The notes below the pieces were generated by a model. That model saw nothing but the letters and a program-made list of their open reading frames with translations. It made no database searches and was not told the origin of the DNA. Made by a program: the position numbers and the translations under genes. Shown here in pieces: positions 13,677 to 28,035 of a DNA stretch of 64,000 bases (position 1 is the first letter of the stretch; the number at the start of each line of letters is the position of its first letter). Location of the stretch: positions 20,397,001 through 20,461,000 of the forward strand of contig NC_063263.1 of assembly GCF_019578655.1 (NCBI RefSeq), given 5' to 3'. The stretch comes from Ricinus communis (Eukaryota > Streptophyta > Magnoliopsida > Malpighiales > Euphorbiaceae).

Positions 13677-14130
13677 TTGGCAAAAACTACAAATAAGTCC
13701 TTTAATTTTTGTTCAAAGGGCAGTTAAATGCCTAATTTTTAAAGTAGCTCAATTACATTTTTAAATTTTTTTAAAAAATGGTACAATAATATTTTTAGAA
13801 CTAACTCTTTTTTTTAACTAATAATAATAGTACTGATTTTTCTTCATCCAAATGAAGGAGTAATTGTCATCTTATGATTTATACCAACTAAAAGGTAAAA
13901 TTAATACTTACTCACATGCAAAACATATGAGTTTAAAAGAGTCAAAATAGTTCTTTTTAGCTTCTAAAACTAACCGAATCTCATGCAATTACACGATGAA
14001 ATAGACAGAATTAGCTTTAAAGATAAACTATCTTTTAGACTTTAGGGGCGTAATTTAGATACTATGAAATTTAAATGTTTAATTGCACATTTGGCCAAAA
14101 ATTCAAAGACTTGGCCATATATTTTACCAA
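13677..14130. mobile_element. ~450 bp MITE (unit 2 copy)
   Basis: Copy of the MITE at 4450-4901 within the second array unit. Confidence 0.6.
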
Positions 14131-14182
14131 TTATTATTTATTAGACATTAAAACTAATTTTTATAAAAGATAAAATCTCTCT

Positions 14183-14185
<3 letters not shown>

Positions 14186-14238
<53 letters not shown>
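14186..14238. repeat. (TA)n microsatellite, 53 bp (unit 2)
   Basis: Same locus as 4959-5015; the flanking CT run is one repeat shorter than in units 1 and 3. Confidence 0.95.
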
Positions 14239-14242
<4 letters not shown>

Positions 14243-15894
14243 TTATTTATTTATAAGCTCTAAATATTTTTGATATGTGTGTTTAATTTTTAATACATAA
14301 TTTTTATTTTGACATGTGTATTTATTTTTGATACATAGATTCAAGCTGATGTATAATTTTATAGTTTTTTCTATTAATTTGTTGATTAATAAGTTACATT
14401 CCCTAATTAAATTCTAACTCTAATATTAAAAAATAGTATATTAATTAATAAATAGTTTTCTAATTAGATAACAATACTAATTTTATTCTAAAAAATAACA
14501 TATTTGATTATATTTTAATATTATATTAACTAACAAATTAATTTTTTAATTAAATAATAATTTTAATTTATAAAAATAATATTTTAGATAATATTTTTAC
14601 TATTATATTCAATAATAAATTAATTTTTTAATTATATAATAAGTTTTTAATCTAAAAATAGTAATATCAATTATATTGAGTCATATAATACTAAATCAAC
14701 TAATAAATAATTTTAAAATAAATTTTATATTATTGTATTAATAAAATCTTAAAACTAAAAAAATTAAAAAAATATTTAAAAATAGTTAGTTTGCTATTAT
14801 TTTTATATTATTATTAATTAATATTATATATTAAATTTTTATTAAATTATATCTATCAACTTAATTTTATAATCAAAATAATAAGAACGGATGTTTAAAC
14901 GAATAATTATTATATTCTATTCTCTAAGATTTACTGTTTTATTTCATTTTATAATCCAAACATGGCCTAATTTATTTTTAGCTGTTTAATTTGTGAAAAT
15001 ATGAGACTATATTCGGATTAGACTGGATGGATGATTAAAATCCGTAATGTTTGTTCCCATAAAATGAAAATGAAAATGCAATCAGGACACTCCGTTCTTT
15101 CTACACTTTCCATCCCATCAACAACTATTCTCACATGTACAAAATCTGATACACAAATATTCAATCCTTCTAATTAATAATTTTATCTTAAATGCCTCAC
15201 ATTTTCAATTAAAATTAACAGAAGAAAAATCTAACATTCTTTTCAAAGAAAATATTTTCATTCAAAAAGAAACCGCAGTACTTAAATATATATATCGAAT
15301 CGAAGAAAAATAAAATATTTTAAAATGTTCTTCAATTAAAAGTTTTGAGCAATTTCACTTCTTATACTTGTATTCAGAGTTGAAGTTGAACCCTAATATC
15401 AGCCATCCTTTCTGGGCACTAAATCTACGACTTGCTTCTTATTAGGAAATATTTTTAGCACTCAACTAACTAAACCACCTTCCATACATTGAAAATTAAG
15501 ACAAGAAAAATTTGTGGATAAAGCTTTGGAGAACACGTGATCAAAACAAGAATTAGTAAAAGAAGAAATATATATAGACCCTCTTATAATTAATATATTC
15601 AGTGAATTAAAAATTACTACATATTATACTATATTTGATTGAGATTTATAAAAAATTTATTTTATCCTGTTAAAAAGACACAAGAAAAAAATAAAATTAA
15701 AAATAAAATTAAAAGAGATATTTTTATATTATGAAATATATTAATTTATTAATATAAAATTTTATATATTTTTATTAGAATTTAATTTTGTTGTAATCAA
15801 TTCACATAAATTTGATTATGTGAAATATCAAATTAACTTTTGTTTCATTTAAAATATATAAATCTTAAACTCACAAATGAATTTCATAAACTTT

Positions 15895-17822
15895 TTACTG
15901 GAGCCTGCAGAGAGGAGTGCGAGGCAGTTAAATAAATTTTGGATATCTATTCAATGCCATTAGGAAAATCAATCAACTTCTCTAAATTCATAGTTTGTTT
16001 CTCCAAGCTAACTCCACTCAGTTTGTGCAATGAAATTATATCTACTTTGCAAGTAACCAAATTAGATTTCCATGAGCTATATCCGAGGCTCCTAAGCTTT
16101 ACTGGGCATAACAAGAGCAACCTTTTCAAGGAGATAAAAGATAAAATTTGGTTCAATCTAAAAAGGGGACAATAAAGTTTTCTCCACTACCGGAAGAGAA
16201 GTACTTCTTAAGATTATTACTTAAGCAATTCTGCTTATTCCATGACCCTCTTTAAGTTACCAATGTCTCTTACTAAAAAGATTCATCGCCTTTGTGCACG
16301 GTTCTGGTGGGGTGGTAATAAGGACCACAAGAGCATGCATTGGTGCACTTGGAAGGTGTCATGTAGTAATAAGAAAGAGGGAGGCATGGGTTCAAGAATC
16401 TAATTCTTTTTAATAAGGCTTTACTAGCTAAACATCGTTAGCCCCTTATTCATTTCCCTAACTCCTTTATGGCTAAAGTCTTGAAAAGCCTCTACTTTCT
16501 TAATTCAACTATTCTGCAAGCATTCACTACTTCTAAAGCTTCTCTTGTGTGGAAAGCATCATATAGGGTCGTGAGCTGATTGAGAAAGTATTATATACCT
16601 AGGTTGATTGCTTAATCACCGCCTTAAAAAGAATAGAACACTCACCTGGTTAGAAACAACTTTAAGGAAGAAAAGCTATTGCCATCCTTGAGTTACCACT
16701 TATTAATGCAAGAAGGGCCCTAAAACTTTGGTGGCACTTTGATAAACACAATCAATATAGTATGAAAAGTGGCTACTAGTTGGCATGTAAGCTCAATGAC
16801 AAAACGTCTGGATCGCACAAAAGTTCTTTGTCTACCTTATAGATGAAGTTATGGAAGCTCTTTCTACCCTAAAATATGAAAACCTTTCTATGGAAGGCAC
16901 GCCATGATTGGATACCTAACCATTGAAATATATAGAGACATAGAGTCTTGATTGAAGGAGATTGTCCCCTTTGTCATGACATGAAAAAGACCACGATGCA
17001 TGCCCTATGGAGCTTTCCAAGCTTGAAGAAGGTATATAATTATTGTAAAAATAATTTAATGCCTCATACTAGTCATTATGCTTCTTCTAAGGAGTTCTTC
17101 TTTGCATGCATGGACCTACACTCCAAGAAAGCAGTTAAAGCCCTAGCCATGATCCTCTAGCATACATGGTATCATCGTAATAGATTTGTCCATTCGAATA
17201 GATTACTATCAAATAACTGGATTGGGCAAGAGAGTACCTGGCAGATTTCAGAGCAGCTAACTCCAAATCAGATAAGGAGCATAAACAGGTATTCAAGTGG
17301 AAAGCTCCACAAGTAGGTTGGCACAAAATTAACATCAACGCGTCGATTCTCTCATAACAGAATTCAACGGGTCTATGTTGTATGATTCGAAATAGGAAAG
17401 GAGAGGTCTTGGTTGTTGCTACATCAAGAGTTCCACAAGCAATATCTGTCGATATTGTTGAAGCCTTAGCGGTAAAAGACAACCTATCTCTAGCAATAAG
17501 ACATCATTTCCTTCCAGCAACTATAGAAGCTGGTTGTGCTAGGGTAATAGGACTTATCAACTCAAAAGAGAAAGTATTAGATGAAGTTGGACCAATCTTG
17601 GAAGATATCAATAACCTTCTTACAGCTAATCTTAATCTTATTGTTAATTTCTCTCCTAGAAAGAGCCCTGTGGCTGCCCACTGCCTAACCAAGTTTGGAG
17701 ACACCATTTTCCAAAACTTAAGGTGGCTAGATGAGGAATGTATCCAATCGCATGCTGAATGACATTCTACCGGATTGTAATTCTTTTATTTGGAATGAAA
17801 TCCATCCTTTTCAAAAAAAAAA
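15895..17822 (+). pseudogene. Decayed LINE 3' half, unit 3
   Basis: Near-identical copy of the fragment at 6676-8605, ending in an A-tract at 17822. The RNase H-like part stays open for 126 codons here (17382-17762). In the unit 2 copy the same stretch is broken by small changes near 8295-8310 and 8531, so unit 3 keeps the more ancestral reading. It is still inactive because of upstream stops. Confidence 0.85.
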
Positions 17823-18010
17823 GTCTAAGCATCTCAATGCTATGTGAAAAAATCTCAGGAATCTCAATATGGCACCAACTCTAGTCCATAATCATAAACC
17901 ACATCTAATGCAACAAATGAAATCAATTATTGCATAATTAAATCTAAAGAAGAAATACGCTTCTCACTTTTTTATATGCGAAATTTTTAAAGAAATTGTT
18001 GGAATAAAAT
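17823..18010. repeat. Fragment related to the 1.4 kb element (unit 3 copy)
   Basis: Same segment as 8606-8790, repeated in the third array unit. Confidence 0.6.
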
Positions 18011-20601
18011 TACTACTTTTGTAAATAATAATATCGCCAAATCAGTCAATCTCTCTTGTGATATAATTGATTGGAGGTAATTTTTAAATTAAAGAATATA
18101 AATATATTGAGTGTTGTATGTTTAGATATTATAGATAATTCTTTTAGGTCTATATAATATAATCAAAAGCTAAAAAAAATTAATTCTATATTAAACCACT
18201 TAAAAAATATGAGGTCTATTTTATTTAAGAGGCCTTCAGTCTATGTAAGCTATCCTTTGGAGCCGAACTGTAGTTGTATATTCAAAATTTGTACTCAAAA
18301 TTTTAATTAAACTAGAAAGAAAATTTATAATTTCATCTGCTCGCTCTTGGATTATTATTATTTCTTCTCATGTAAATTTTAGTTCTAGATCAACATAAAT
18401 AACTACATATTCAAAAAAAAATCTATTTTGAATATTATGTAAATTTTGAAATACTTATAATGTGAACTAGCATTTTCATTATTTAAACAATAATTTTTTT
18501 GAATAACGTTAATTAATTAACTTCACAGAATCCTAAATCAAAATTTCACAGTCCTAGAACACAGTAGTATTACTAATAAAAAGTTGAATGATTTCTTAGA
18601 GTTTAATGAGATATTTGATATTGACGTCAAAACAAAATAACAGATTTAATATTATATAATTTATTATATATATATATGAATATTAAGAAATATAATATTG
18701 TTACATTTTTGTTTACGAAAATATTTAAAACTCTTTCTTTATATTTATATTTATATTTTTTTTTATTGATGACAAAGGGTGAGAGATAGTCATATTTTTC
18801 ACTACTGATTGCCACTAAGACCTTTAATTTTACTTTCAAGATTCACAAAACGGTGCACACAGTTGATCTAAGACTGGATTCTATCCCGCGTGCGCTAAGT
18901 TAGACTTATGAGGGGGATGATGTGAAGGAAGTGTTGGCTATGGCAAGATGACGACAATACATTGAATCTAACCTGAAATATCAAAATCCACTTAATCTTA
19001 CATATTAAGACAAAACAGTATCAGATTTGTAAATGGGTCCCAATTTATTTATTATTATTTTATTTTTCTTGAGTTAATTTTAGCCATCAATTACATTTGT
19101 TAATAATGGTAAGACAGTGATAGATTAGATTCTTTTATTTAAAAAAAGCAGGGAAAAATCCTGACAGTCTTTGGTCTGTTACCTAGTCAGGACGTCACCG
19201 ACCAATGAGGTTTTAAGTTCATTGGTTGCACTGTCGACTAACACAAAAAGGGGCATCCATGCCTTCTGATTGGGGACTCATTGGCCATCCTAGCTTTACT
19301 CTTTCTTGGCAACACTTATTTTTTAATTGAATTTTTGCATTTTAGTTTTTTTAAATTGAGCCCCTCAACTCTGATTTGGTATTTAAAAAAGTGTAAAGGA
19401 TGTTATAAATTTTCTAATATTATGAGATAAATTTATTATTTTTTAATTTTTTATTAAATTATATTAATATGATATGATATATAAATTAAATTTATATAAT
19501 AAAAAATAATACTCTGATTTATTATATTGATTGTTGGATTATTATTTTAGCTCACATCTATATAGAGATTCCACATGTCTAGCAATCAAACATTAGATAT
19601 TCCTTATAGCTAAAGAATAAAAAATTATTTTCTCATATAAGATGTTAGAGAAATAGATTTGCAACCTCATAGCAAGAGATTAGTTGGACATACATCCTAA
19701 GCATGAACTAATAAACTAAGTCCAATACTTCAATCAAGATTCTTACATATTTTAAGCTCTCATATTGAAAATCTAATATGTTAAACTTAAAAATTCAGAA
19801 AATAAAAGACACACTCAAAAGAAAAAATATATAAAAAAAGTATAATATTTGAGAGAGAGGAAGATTTAGAAAGTTTTTAGTAAAGACACTTGAGAGAAAT
19901 TTCTTTCTTTTAGATATGTTTAGAAATCGTATTTAGAATTGTAATTTAGTCGAGTTTTATTGGTAGTCGACGGTGATAATAACATTGCTAGAATTTTATT
20001 TAGATTTGCATTTATTTTTTCATTTTTCATTTTTCTTATTTTCGGATTTGTTTGAATTTGCTTTTGTTTTTTGGATTTCTTTTTCAAATTCCTCTTGTTT
20101 TTGCATTCTTAGATTTGTTTAGTTTTTTTTAATTATTTTTAATTACTTATATATGTATGTTATATTTGTATATAATATATGATATGTGTTATTTTATTAT
20201 TAAGTTTAAACTTGACTGGGCTTATAAATTAGAGTTTAATTGAATCTTTTTAAAAAGATTAAGGGTGTTGCCAATTTAAAGAATAGGGGCTTAATTGTAT
20301 TTTTTAAGTAGTTAAAAAGCCCTTTCTTTTTCTATTTTCTTTTAATCTTTCGCCCTATATTACTATTAAAAACGCTGACATAACACTGAGATTACTAATG
20401 TCAAATACCAAATCTAACACCAAAACTTTAAATTGTGAGAACTACATTACTAATTGATAATTAAAAAAACTACATTACTAATTTGTCATAAACAATAACC
20501 ACATGAAAATCTGTGAAGGTGAAATCAGCAATAAAGTCTTTTTATTTGAACATTTATTTTACTGTTTTAACTATAATTAGATTAATACTTAAAAGGGAGA
20601 A

Positions 20602-21987
20602 GGTGCATTCTTGCCTCTAATGTTCGGTCTAAGATGCATATTTGCCCTTAAACTAACTTCCGACACAAATAACTTGTAAATCACAAGAAATATGTCATTT
20701 TGGCCCTCCTTATGACCGTGAACTTAACTGTGTCGTATTGCTGGCAGTGGTAATTTTGATGAGCTCCTATCCTTTCACATCTCTTCTTCAACCTTGAAGA
20801 CACCATGGATGATTTTCAGATAACCATTATCTGAAATCAAAAACAGAAAGATCAGAAAATGGAAAAAAAAAATTAAAGGAAAAAACAAAGTAAAATTACT
20901 CATGTTGAATGAAAAGAGCTCACCTAATTGGCAGAGAAGCACCATGTAATCTACTAGCAGTAGAAAGTTGTTAGTAACATTCTAACTATAAGCATGATGA
21001 TGTAGAAGATAATGACCATCCTTTTTGTATATAAAGGACAAGTTTTGTGATTTGTAAATATAGACAATTTGATACTATACCCAAAATCAAAAAAAATACT
21101 ATATTTTGATTTTTTTATTAAATTTATAATTTTTATTTTTATTCTGATTAAAATATCAAAAATATATTTTTTTGCTTTTTTTAATATTTATGATTTTAGT
21201 TCTTTTCCATTGTTTTTGAATAAAACAACCCAAAGCAATTGAAACAACTAAAAATAACAAAAAGAAGGAAAAAATAATAAAAAATAATTGAAAAACAAAA
21301 GAAAACAACATTGTAGATCTAAGAAAAGTTAAAAAGCAATGATTTTTGAAAAAAAAATTACACAATGAAAATGATAATTTTATTGATTTTTGTATATTTT
21401 TGAAAAGTTTCCAAAAGATTAAAGCTTGAATCTTTCATTCATCTATATAAATATAATTTTTAATAAATCTGAAATCATGTTAACTCAATAATTTTAAATA
21501 ATATAACAATGAGATTTAATATATTCAAGCTAATAAACTATCATAGAGAAAAGTCTAAGCATCTCAGGAATCTCAATGAGGCACAACTCTACTCCATAAT
21601 CATAAAATGAAACCAACTAAATGCATAATATACACTTTTCATTTTTTTATATGCAAATTTTTAATTAAATTATTGGAATCGAATTTTACTATTATTTTTT
21701 TTTGAAGGGTAGATGGTGATAGAGAGGCAGCAGTTGGCAGTGATGGGAAGGTCATATGTGTTGAAAATGAGATTAGTTATGTTCTATAACAATAGGTTAT
21801 GTGTTGAAAATGAGAGAGAGAATCTAAATAATTGAAGAAGATGTGAGACCCATCCAAATCGCCACATCAGCAATATGTGACGCTGTTAAGGAGAGGCCTA
21901 AACGATAAATCTTGTGTGAATTGCCCCAGATTTTAGTTTAGAGGCAAATATGTGCCTGGGGCCAAATATTAGAAGCAAAACCATACC
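20602..21987. mobile_element. 1.4 kb inverted-end element (unit 3 copy)
   Basis: Third copy of the element at 2158-3544, in the same position within its unit. Confidence 0.65.
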
Positions 21988-22893
21988 TTAAATAACAAAG
22001 AACAATATGAAAAAAGTAATTTATTATATATAGGGTTAAATATTGTTTATCCAAATAGATTTAGTTTAATACATAAATCATTCTCTATTTTTCTTTTTGG
22101 TATTAAAATTCCTTTAAACTTTTATAAAATGAATAGTAATTAAAAAATTAAATAAGTAATTTAAAACTATAAATTATATTCTTAAATTTATTATTAAATA
22201 TCAAACTCATTTAAAATTGATTTTAATTATCTTTTTCAAAATAAGATGAGATCTTATTTTTATCATTAATTAATTAATATTTTTTATTTACTTTCATCTT
22301 TTGTTATTAATAAATTTAATAGAAGAAAATTTAAAGGTGTTAGAAATATTAACTTTTTTGGAGCAATATTATTAAACATATTATATAATTAATTTTAAAT
22401 TATAAAATAAAATAAAATAAATAGTTAAGACTATTATTTTTGTTGGATATTAAAATTAAACTATAATTTAAATAAAAATTTTGTTCATATTAATCCCATT
22501 TAAATTCTTAATACAAAGTTTCATATTTAATACGAGATTATCATGATTTCTTTCATTGATAGTGGATTTGTCAATTTTAATATTTTTTAAGAGAAGCTAA
22601 TTAGTATCTAAATTATTTTGCTAGATTAAACATGACTTTTTTAATTTTTTAATAAATTAAATTATAATTTTTTATAGTTTCATGCTAGTGGAAAATAAAA
22701 ATAAAAATAATAGGAATGATTTTTATTAACTAGAAAGTTTTATTTTATATTAACAATTTAAAATTAAATTAAATAATAATTTAATAGTATGTTGTCAATG
22801 TAATGGTTTAAAAATATTTAAAGTTTGCTTAGACTAAATTATATACTAAAAATGAAAAATTTAGAGCAAGTAGAAGATTGTTAACTAATTATA

Positions 22894-23347
22894 TTGGCAA
22901 AAACTACAAATAAGTCCTTTAATTTTTGTTCAAAGGGCAGTTAAATGCCTAATTTTTAAAGTAGCTCAATTACATTTTTAAATTTTTTTAAAAAATGGTA
23001 CAATAATATTTTTAGAACTAACTCTTTTTTTTAACTAATAATAATAGTACTGATTTTTCTTCATCCAAATGAAGGAGTAATTGTCATCTTATGATTTATA
23101 CCAACTAAAAGGTAAAATTAATACTTACTCACATGCAAAACATATGAGTTTAAAAGAGTCAAAATAGTTCTTTTTAGCTTCTAAAACTAACCGAATCTCA
23201 TGCAATTACACGATGAAATAGACAGAATTAGCTTTAAAGATAAACTATCTTTTAGACTTTAGGGGCGTAATTTAGATACTATGAAATTTAAATGTTTAAT
23301 TGCACATTTGGCCAAAAATTCAAAGACTTGGCCATATATTTTACCAA
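22894..23347. mobile_element. ~450 bp MITE (unit 3 copy)
   Basis: Copy of the MITE at 4450-4901 within the third array unit. Confidence 0.6.
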
Positions 23348-23401
23348 TTATTATTTATTAGACATTAAAACTAATTTTTATAAAAGATAAAATCTCTCTC
23401 T

Positions 23402-23404
<3 letters not shown>

Positions 23405-23447
<43 letters not shown>
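23405..23447. repeat. (TA)n microsatellite, 43 bp (unit 3)
   Basis: Same locus as 4959-5015, shortest of the three alleles. Confidence 0.95.
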
Positions 23448-23451
<4 letters not shown>

Positions 23452-25107
23452 TTATTTATTTATAAGCTCTAAATATTTTTGATATGTGTGTTTAATTTTT
23501 AATACATAATTTTTATTTTGACATGTGTATTTATTTTTGATACATAGATTCAAGCTGATGTATAATTTTATAGTTTTTCTATTAATTTGTTGATTAATAA
23601 GTTACATTCCCTAATTAAATTCTAACTCTAATATTAAAAAATAGTATATTAATTAATAAATAGTTTTCTAATTAGATAACAATACTAATTTTATTCTAAA
23701 AAATAACATATTTGATTATATTTTAATATTATATTAACTAACAAATTAATTTTTTAATTAAATAATAATTTTAATTTATAAAAAATAATATTTTAGATAA
23801 TATTTTTACTATTATATTCAATAATAAATTAATTTTTTAATTATATAATAAGTTTTTAATCTAAAAAATAGTAATATCAATTATATTGAGTCATATAATA
23901 CTAAATCAACTAATAAATAATTTTAAAATAAATTTTATATTATTGTATTAATAAAATCTTAAAACTAAAAAAAATTAAAAAATATTTAAAAATAGTTAGT
24001 TTGCTATTATTTTTATATTATTATTAATTAATATTATATATTAAATTTTTATTAAATTATATCTATCAACTTAATTTTATAATCAAAATAATAAGAACGG
24101 ATGTTTAAACGAATAATTATTATATTCTATTCTCTAAGATTTACTGTTTTATTTCATTTTATAATCCAAACATGGCCTAATTTATTTTTAGCTGTTTAAT
24201 TTGTGAAAATATGAGACTATATTCGGATTAGACTGGATGGATGATTAAAATCCGTAATGTTTGTTCCCATAAAATGAAAATGAAAATGCAATCAGGACAC
24301 TCCGTTCTTTCTACACTTTCCATCCCATCAACAACTATTCTCACATGTACAAAATCTGATACACAAATATTCAATCCTTCTAATTAATAATTTTATCTTA
24401 AATGCCTCACATTTTCAATTAAAATTAACAGAAGAAAAATCTAACATTCTTTTCAAAGAAAATATTTTCATTCAAAAAGAAACCGTGAGTACTTAAATAT
24501 ATATATCGAATCGAAGAAAAATAAAATATTTTAAAATGTTCTTCAATTAAAAGTTTTGAGCAATTTCACTTCTTATACTTGTATTCAGAGTTGAAGTTGA
24601 ACCCTAATATCAGCCATCCTTTCTGGGCACTAAATCTACGACTTGCTTCTTATTAGGAAATATTTTTAGCACTCAACTAACTAAACCACCTTCCATACAT
24701 TGAAAATTAAGACAAGAAAAATTTGTGGATAAAGCTTTGGAGAACACGTGATCAAAACAAGAATTAGTAAAAGAAGAAATATATATAGACCCTCTTATAA
24801 TTAATATATTCAGTGAATTAAAAAATTACTACATATTATACTATATTTGATTGAGATTTATAAAAAAATTTATTTTATCTGTTAAAAAGACACAAGAAAA
24901 AAAATAAAATTAAAAATAAAATTAAAAGAGATATTTTTATATTATGAAATATATTAATTTATTAATATAAAATTTTATATATTTTTATTAGAATTTAATT
25001 TTGTTGTAATCAATTCACATAAATTTGATTATGTGAAATATCAAATTAACTTTTGTTTCATTTAAAATATATAAATCTTAAACTCACAAATGAATTTCAT
25101 AAACTTT

Positions 25108-25839
25108 ATAGCTATAATCAAATACTATGTTAAAATTATTAATTTATTAAATTTAATTATTTTAAAAAAATAAAATTAATTTTCTAAAAATTTACTAAAT
25201 AATATAATTATTAAATATTAATTTAATTATTTTTTAAAAATGAATGTAGGATTAATTGAAAAGTAAAGTGAATTTTATTTGCATATATATAATCTTTACG
25301 TTGAGATTGAGAAGACATATATGCATATGGACACTGCCAAAAAACATTAAATAAGAGAGACTTATAAATAAAATAAAAATCGCAGAGGATTATGAGTTTC
25401 TTTTAGATGGCTATTTGTTTGTGTTTGTGGCTGTGATGGCGGGGAGTAATCACATCCTGCCAAAGACAGGACTCACAAGTTATTGACTATTCATGATCCA
25501 AACATATTGGTCCACCTTTTGTCCCCTTAATCTAATGTTTTTAAATAGGGAAACAAAGCTGAAGCTATACATACAACTCCCACAACTTGCAAGATAGAAT
25601 AAATTATTATATTATTTTCTCGACTTTTAATCCATTCTATAAATAGTTATTTCCAATATATTTTCCCTTTCTTGAATGAAAGAACAATTCCTAAAGCATA
25701 TGAAGTTTATCTTAGTATACATTTTGATTCCCACTATTTCATAATTAGCATTTTTAATCCTTAAAATACTGATGATATTTACACTTTATTCCTCAGTGAT
25801 AAAAAAATGAAAAATCTCTTAGATTTAGATTTTAACTAC
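25108..25839. other. Unique intergenic DNA flanking the array
   Basis: Non-repeated within the window and AT-rich, with a slightly more balanced patch at 25400-25530. No gene, RNA gene or mobile element recognised. Confidence 0.6.
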
Positions 25840-26040
25840 TGATGATGGAAGAATATTGAAAGAATAACATAAAATAAGTTTATATCAGAGAATGGTTATT
25901 TATACCCAAACATAATGACAAATGAAGTAAATAAGACTAATTATTAACTCTATTAGAATAAAAGTTAAAAATTATGAGAATGAATGTATAATTATAGCAT
26001 ATAATCATGTTACATGATTATAGGATTATATCGGAAATCA
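25840..26040 (-). mobile_element. LTR of a truncated Copia element
   Basis: On the minus strand the Copia pol remnant is followed by a purine-rich tract (GGGGAGGGA, plus 26041-26050). A stretch then starts TGATTTCC and ends about 200 bases on in ...CATCATCA, giving the usual TG...CA ends. The matching 5' LTR is absent. The far edge is inferred from the terminal dinucleotide alone. Confidence 0.5.
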
Positions 26041-28035
26041 TCCCTCCCCATTAACTAAAGGTGGCATATGGGATGTCGACTTGAGTTTAGATGATAATTT
26101 GAAGAAACTTCTAATAACATGAGCTTTAGTAAATATATCCATAGGGTAATCAATAAAAGAAACATAAATAAGATGAAGGTGTCTATCTGTTGCATCCCTA
26201 CCCAATTATTATCAGAATAAGCTTGAAGGCATAAAGAGGAATGAGAAGTAAAATGAAGGCCATGAAATAAAATACCCTTAAGATATCGAAGGATGCATAA
26301 GCCTACAGCAAAATGAAAATATCATGGTGCAACCATGAATTGACTTATAAGATGCATTAGGGCGAGTGGAGACTTTCGACCAACTACTTGTAAAAAGTGG
26401 CAATGAGCAATTCACCATCAGTTGGTCGAAGTTTAACATTCTGTTCTAATAGTGTATGAAAGGTTTTACTATCTATAAATCCAACTCGAGGTAAAAGATT
26501 TGAAGCATACTTAGCTTGAGATAAAAAAAAAACCATTAGAACATGAATAACTTCAATTCTAAAAAAAAAAATTGTTTAAAGGACCTACATCCTTCATTTC
26601 AAAATATTTGACTGAGAGATTTTTTAAGCTACTGAATGACTTGAGGATCATCACCAGTAATAATCATTTCATCCACATAAAGAAGCATACTAATAGTACT
26701 ATGATTTGTTTAATATAAAAATAATGTTGAGTCATAAGAACTGGACTAAAATCCAAGAGCATAAATAGTAATATTAAATTTGGCAAACCAAGCTTGGGGG
26801 CTTATTTTAGCCCATATGAACTTCCTAAAAAAGATAGCCATTGACTTCATATGAACTTCCTAAAAAAGATAGCCATTGAGGGCATTCTTAACATCCATTT
26901 GGGATATAGGCTATTGACGAATTGCATCCATAATAATAAGAGTGCGAATAATGATAAGCCGAGCTACTGGAGCAAAAATTTCTTCACAGTAATACTATAT
27001 CTTTGAGTAAATCCTTTTGCTACAATTTGTGTTTTATAACATCCAATGCTGCCATCTAATCAAGTTTTAATTTTATAAATTCATTTGCTCCCTAAGAGTG
27101 AGAGGTTCATGTAAAGTAGCAAAAGCAAAGTAATAATGATAATCTTTAAGTTTAGGAGGTGGTGCTTTAACTCTTGTAGAGTGACAAGTAACTGAGGGAA
27201 GATCATTACCTTTAAGAGAACTAGGAACTTGTTGAGAGGAAGCAACTAATCATTCAACATTAATAGGAGGGGTTGTAGAAGCTGGTCGTGAAATTTGAGT
27301 GCTAGCATCATTATCATTGGTGGTGGGAAACAAAATTGTAAAAAGGCTAGTAGACAAATGATAACTAATAGAGACATGAAATTTAGAAAGACATAGTATT
27401 TTATTTTCCTAGACAATGACATGGCGAGAGATGTGGAAATAACGGCTAATAAGATTGTAACATCTATAACCTTTGTGTTCAATGCCATACCCAAGAAAGC
27501 AACATAATTCAAACTTATTATGCTCATGTGGCTGAAGCAACACAAAACAGGCAAACCCAAAAGGTTTAAAATAGGTGTAAGAAGGTAGGGTACCAAAAAG
27601 ACATTCATAAGGTGCTTGATTGTTGGTAATATGAGATGGAAGTTTAATAGTAGTTTATAGATCAATAAGAGCAGCTTCTTGGGAATAGAAGAAAATGAAA
27701 CAATATGTGAACAATATCTAAACATAAAATGTTATGTTTATACTATGCGTGTCCATTTTCTTAAAAGGTTCCATGACACGAGGAATGTGAAATGGTGGCA
27801 TCTTGTTTAAGAATAGAAAGAACTTAGTTTATTGTATTTAGATGCATTATCAGCACAAGAAATTCTTATGGTGTTGGAGAATTGATTTTTTTGAACATAG
27901 TAGAGAATTTTCGATAAATGTTGAATAATTTAGACCTATTATGCATCATGTAAATCTAAGTAAAGCGTGAGAAGTCATCAATAAAATTAACAAAATACAG
28001 CGACACTCCGGTAAAGCTAAAAGAGGCAATCCACC
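26041..28035 (-). pseudogene. Decayed Ty1/Copia pol (integrase to RNase H)
   Basis: Reading the minus strand from 28035 down gives Copia polyprotein landmarks in broken frames. Integrase C-terminal region: near 27650-27420, TIKLPSHITNNQAPYECLFG, then PFGFACFVLLQPHEHNKFE, CCFLGYGIEHKGYRC and ISRHV. Reverse transcriptase start: near 26990-26840, EEIFAPVARL, then PISQMDVKNA. Later, near 26500-26380, YASNLLPRVGF and LEQNVKLRPTDGE. C-terminus: near 26130-26060, a DIFTKAH-like end. Gag and the 5' LTR are missing. The 159-codon open frame at 27246-27725 is an out-of-frame reading of the integrase part. Confidence 0.85.

Larger units (their letters stand above)
6676..15894. repeat. 9.2 kb tandem array, unit 2 (complete, 9219 bp)
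   Basis: This complete unit runs from the LINE fragment at its left end to the same AAACTTT sequence that ends units 1 and 3. Compared with its neighbours, most differences are one-base indels in A or T runs. There are also a few small clusters of substitutions, for example around 8017-8040, 8294-8320, 9020 and 9945. The high identity over non-coding DNA points to recent amplification, or to an assembly duplication if the copies are not real. Confidence 0.93.
15895..25107. repeat. 9.2 kb tandem array, unit 3 (complete, 9213 bp, last copy)
   Basis: Same order as unit 2. Homology to the other units stops after AAACTTT at 25107. Unique sequence (ATAGCTATAATC) follows where units 1 and 2 continue into the LINE. 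This fixes the right end of the array and, by comparison, the unit boundary. Confidence 0.92.

Noticed and set aside
27246..27725. 159-codon minus frame rich in Leu, Ile and Phe, like a membrane protein
   Set aside because: Another frame of the same DNA gives clear Copia integrase motifs (PHEHNKFE, CCFLGYGIEHKGYRC); the hydrophobic frame is a shadow.
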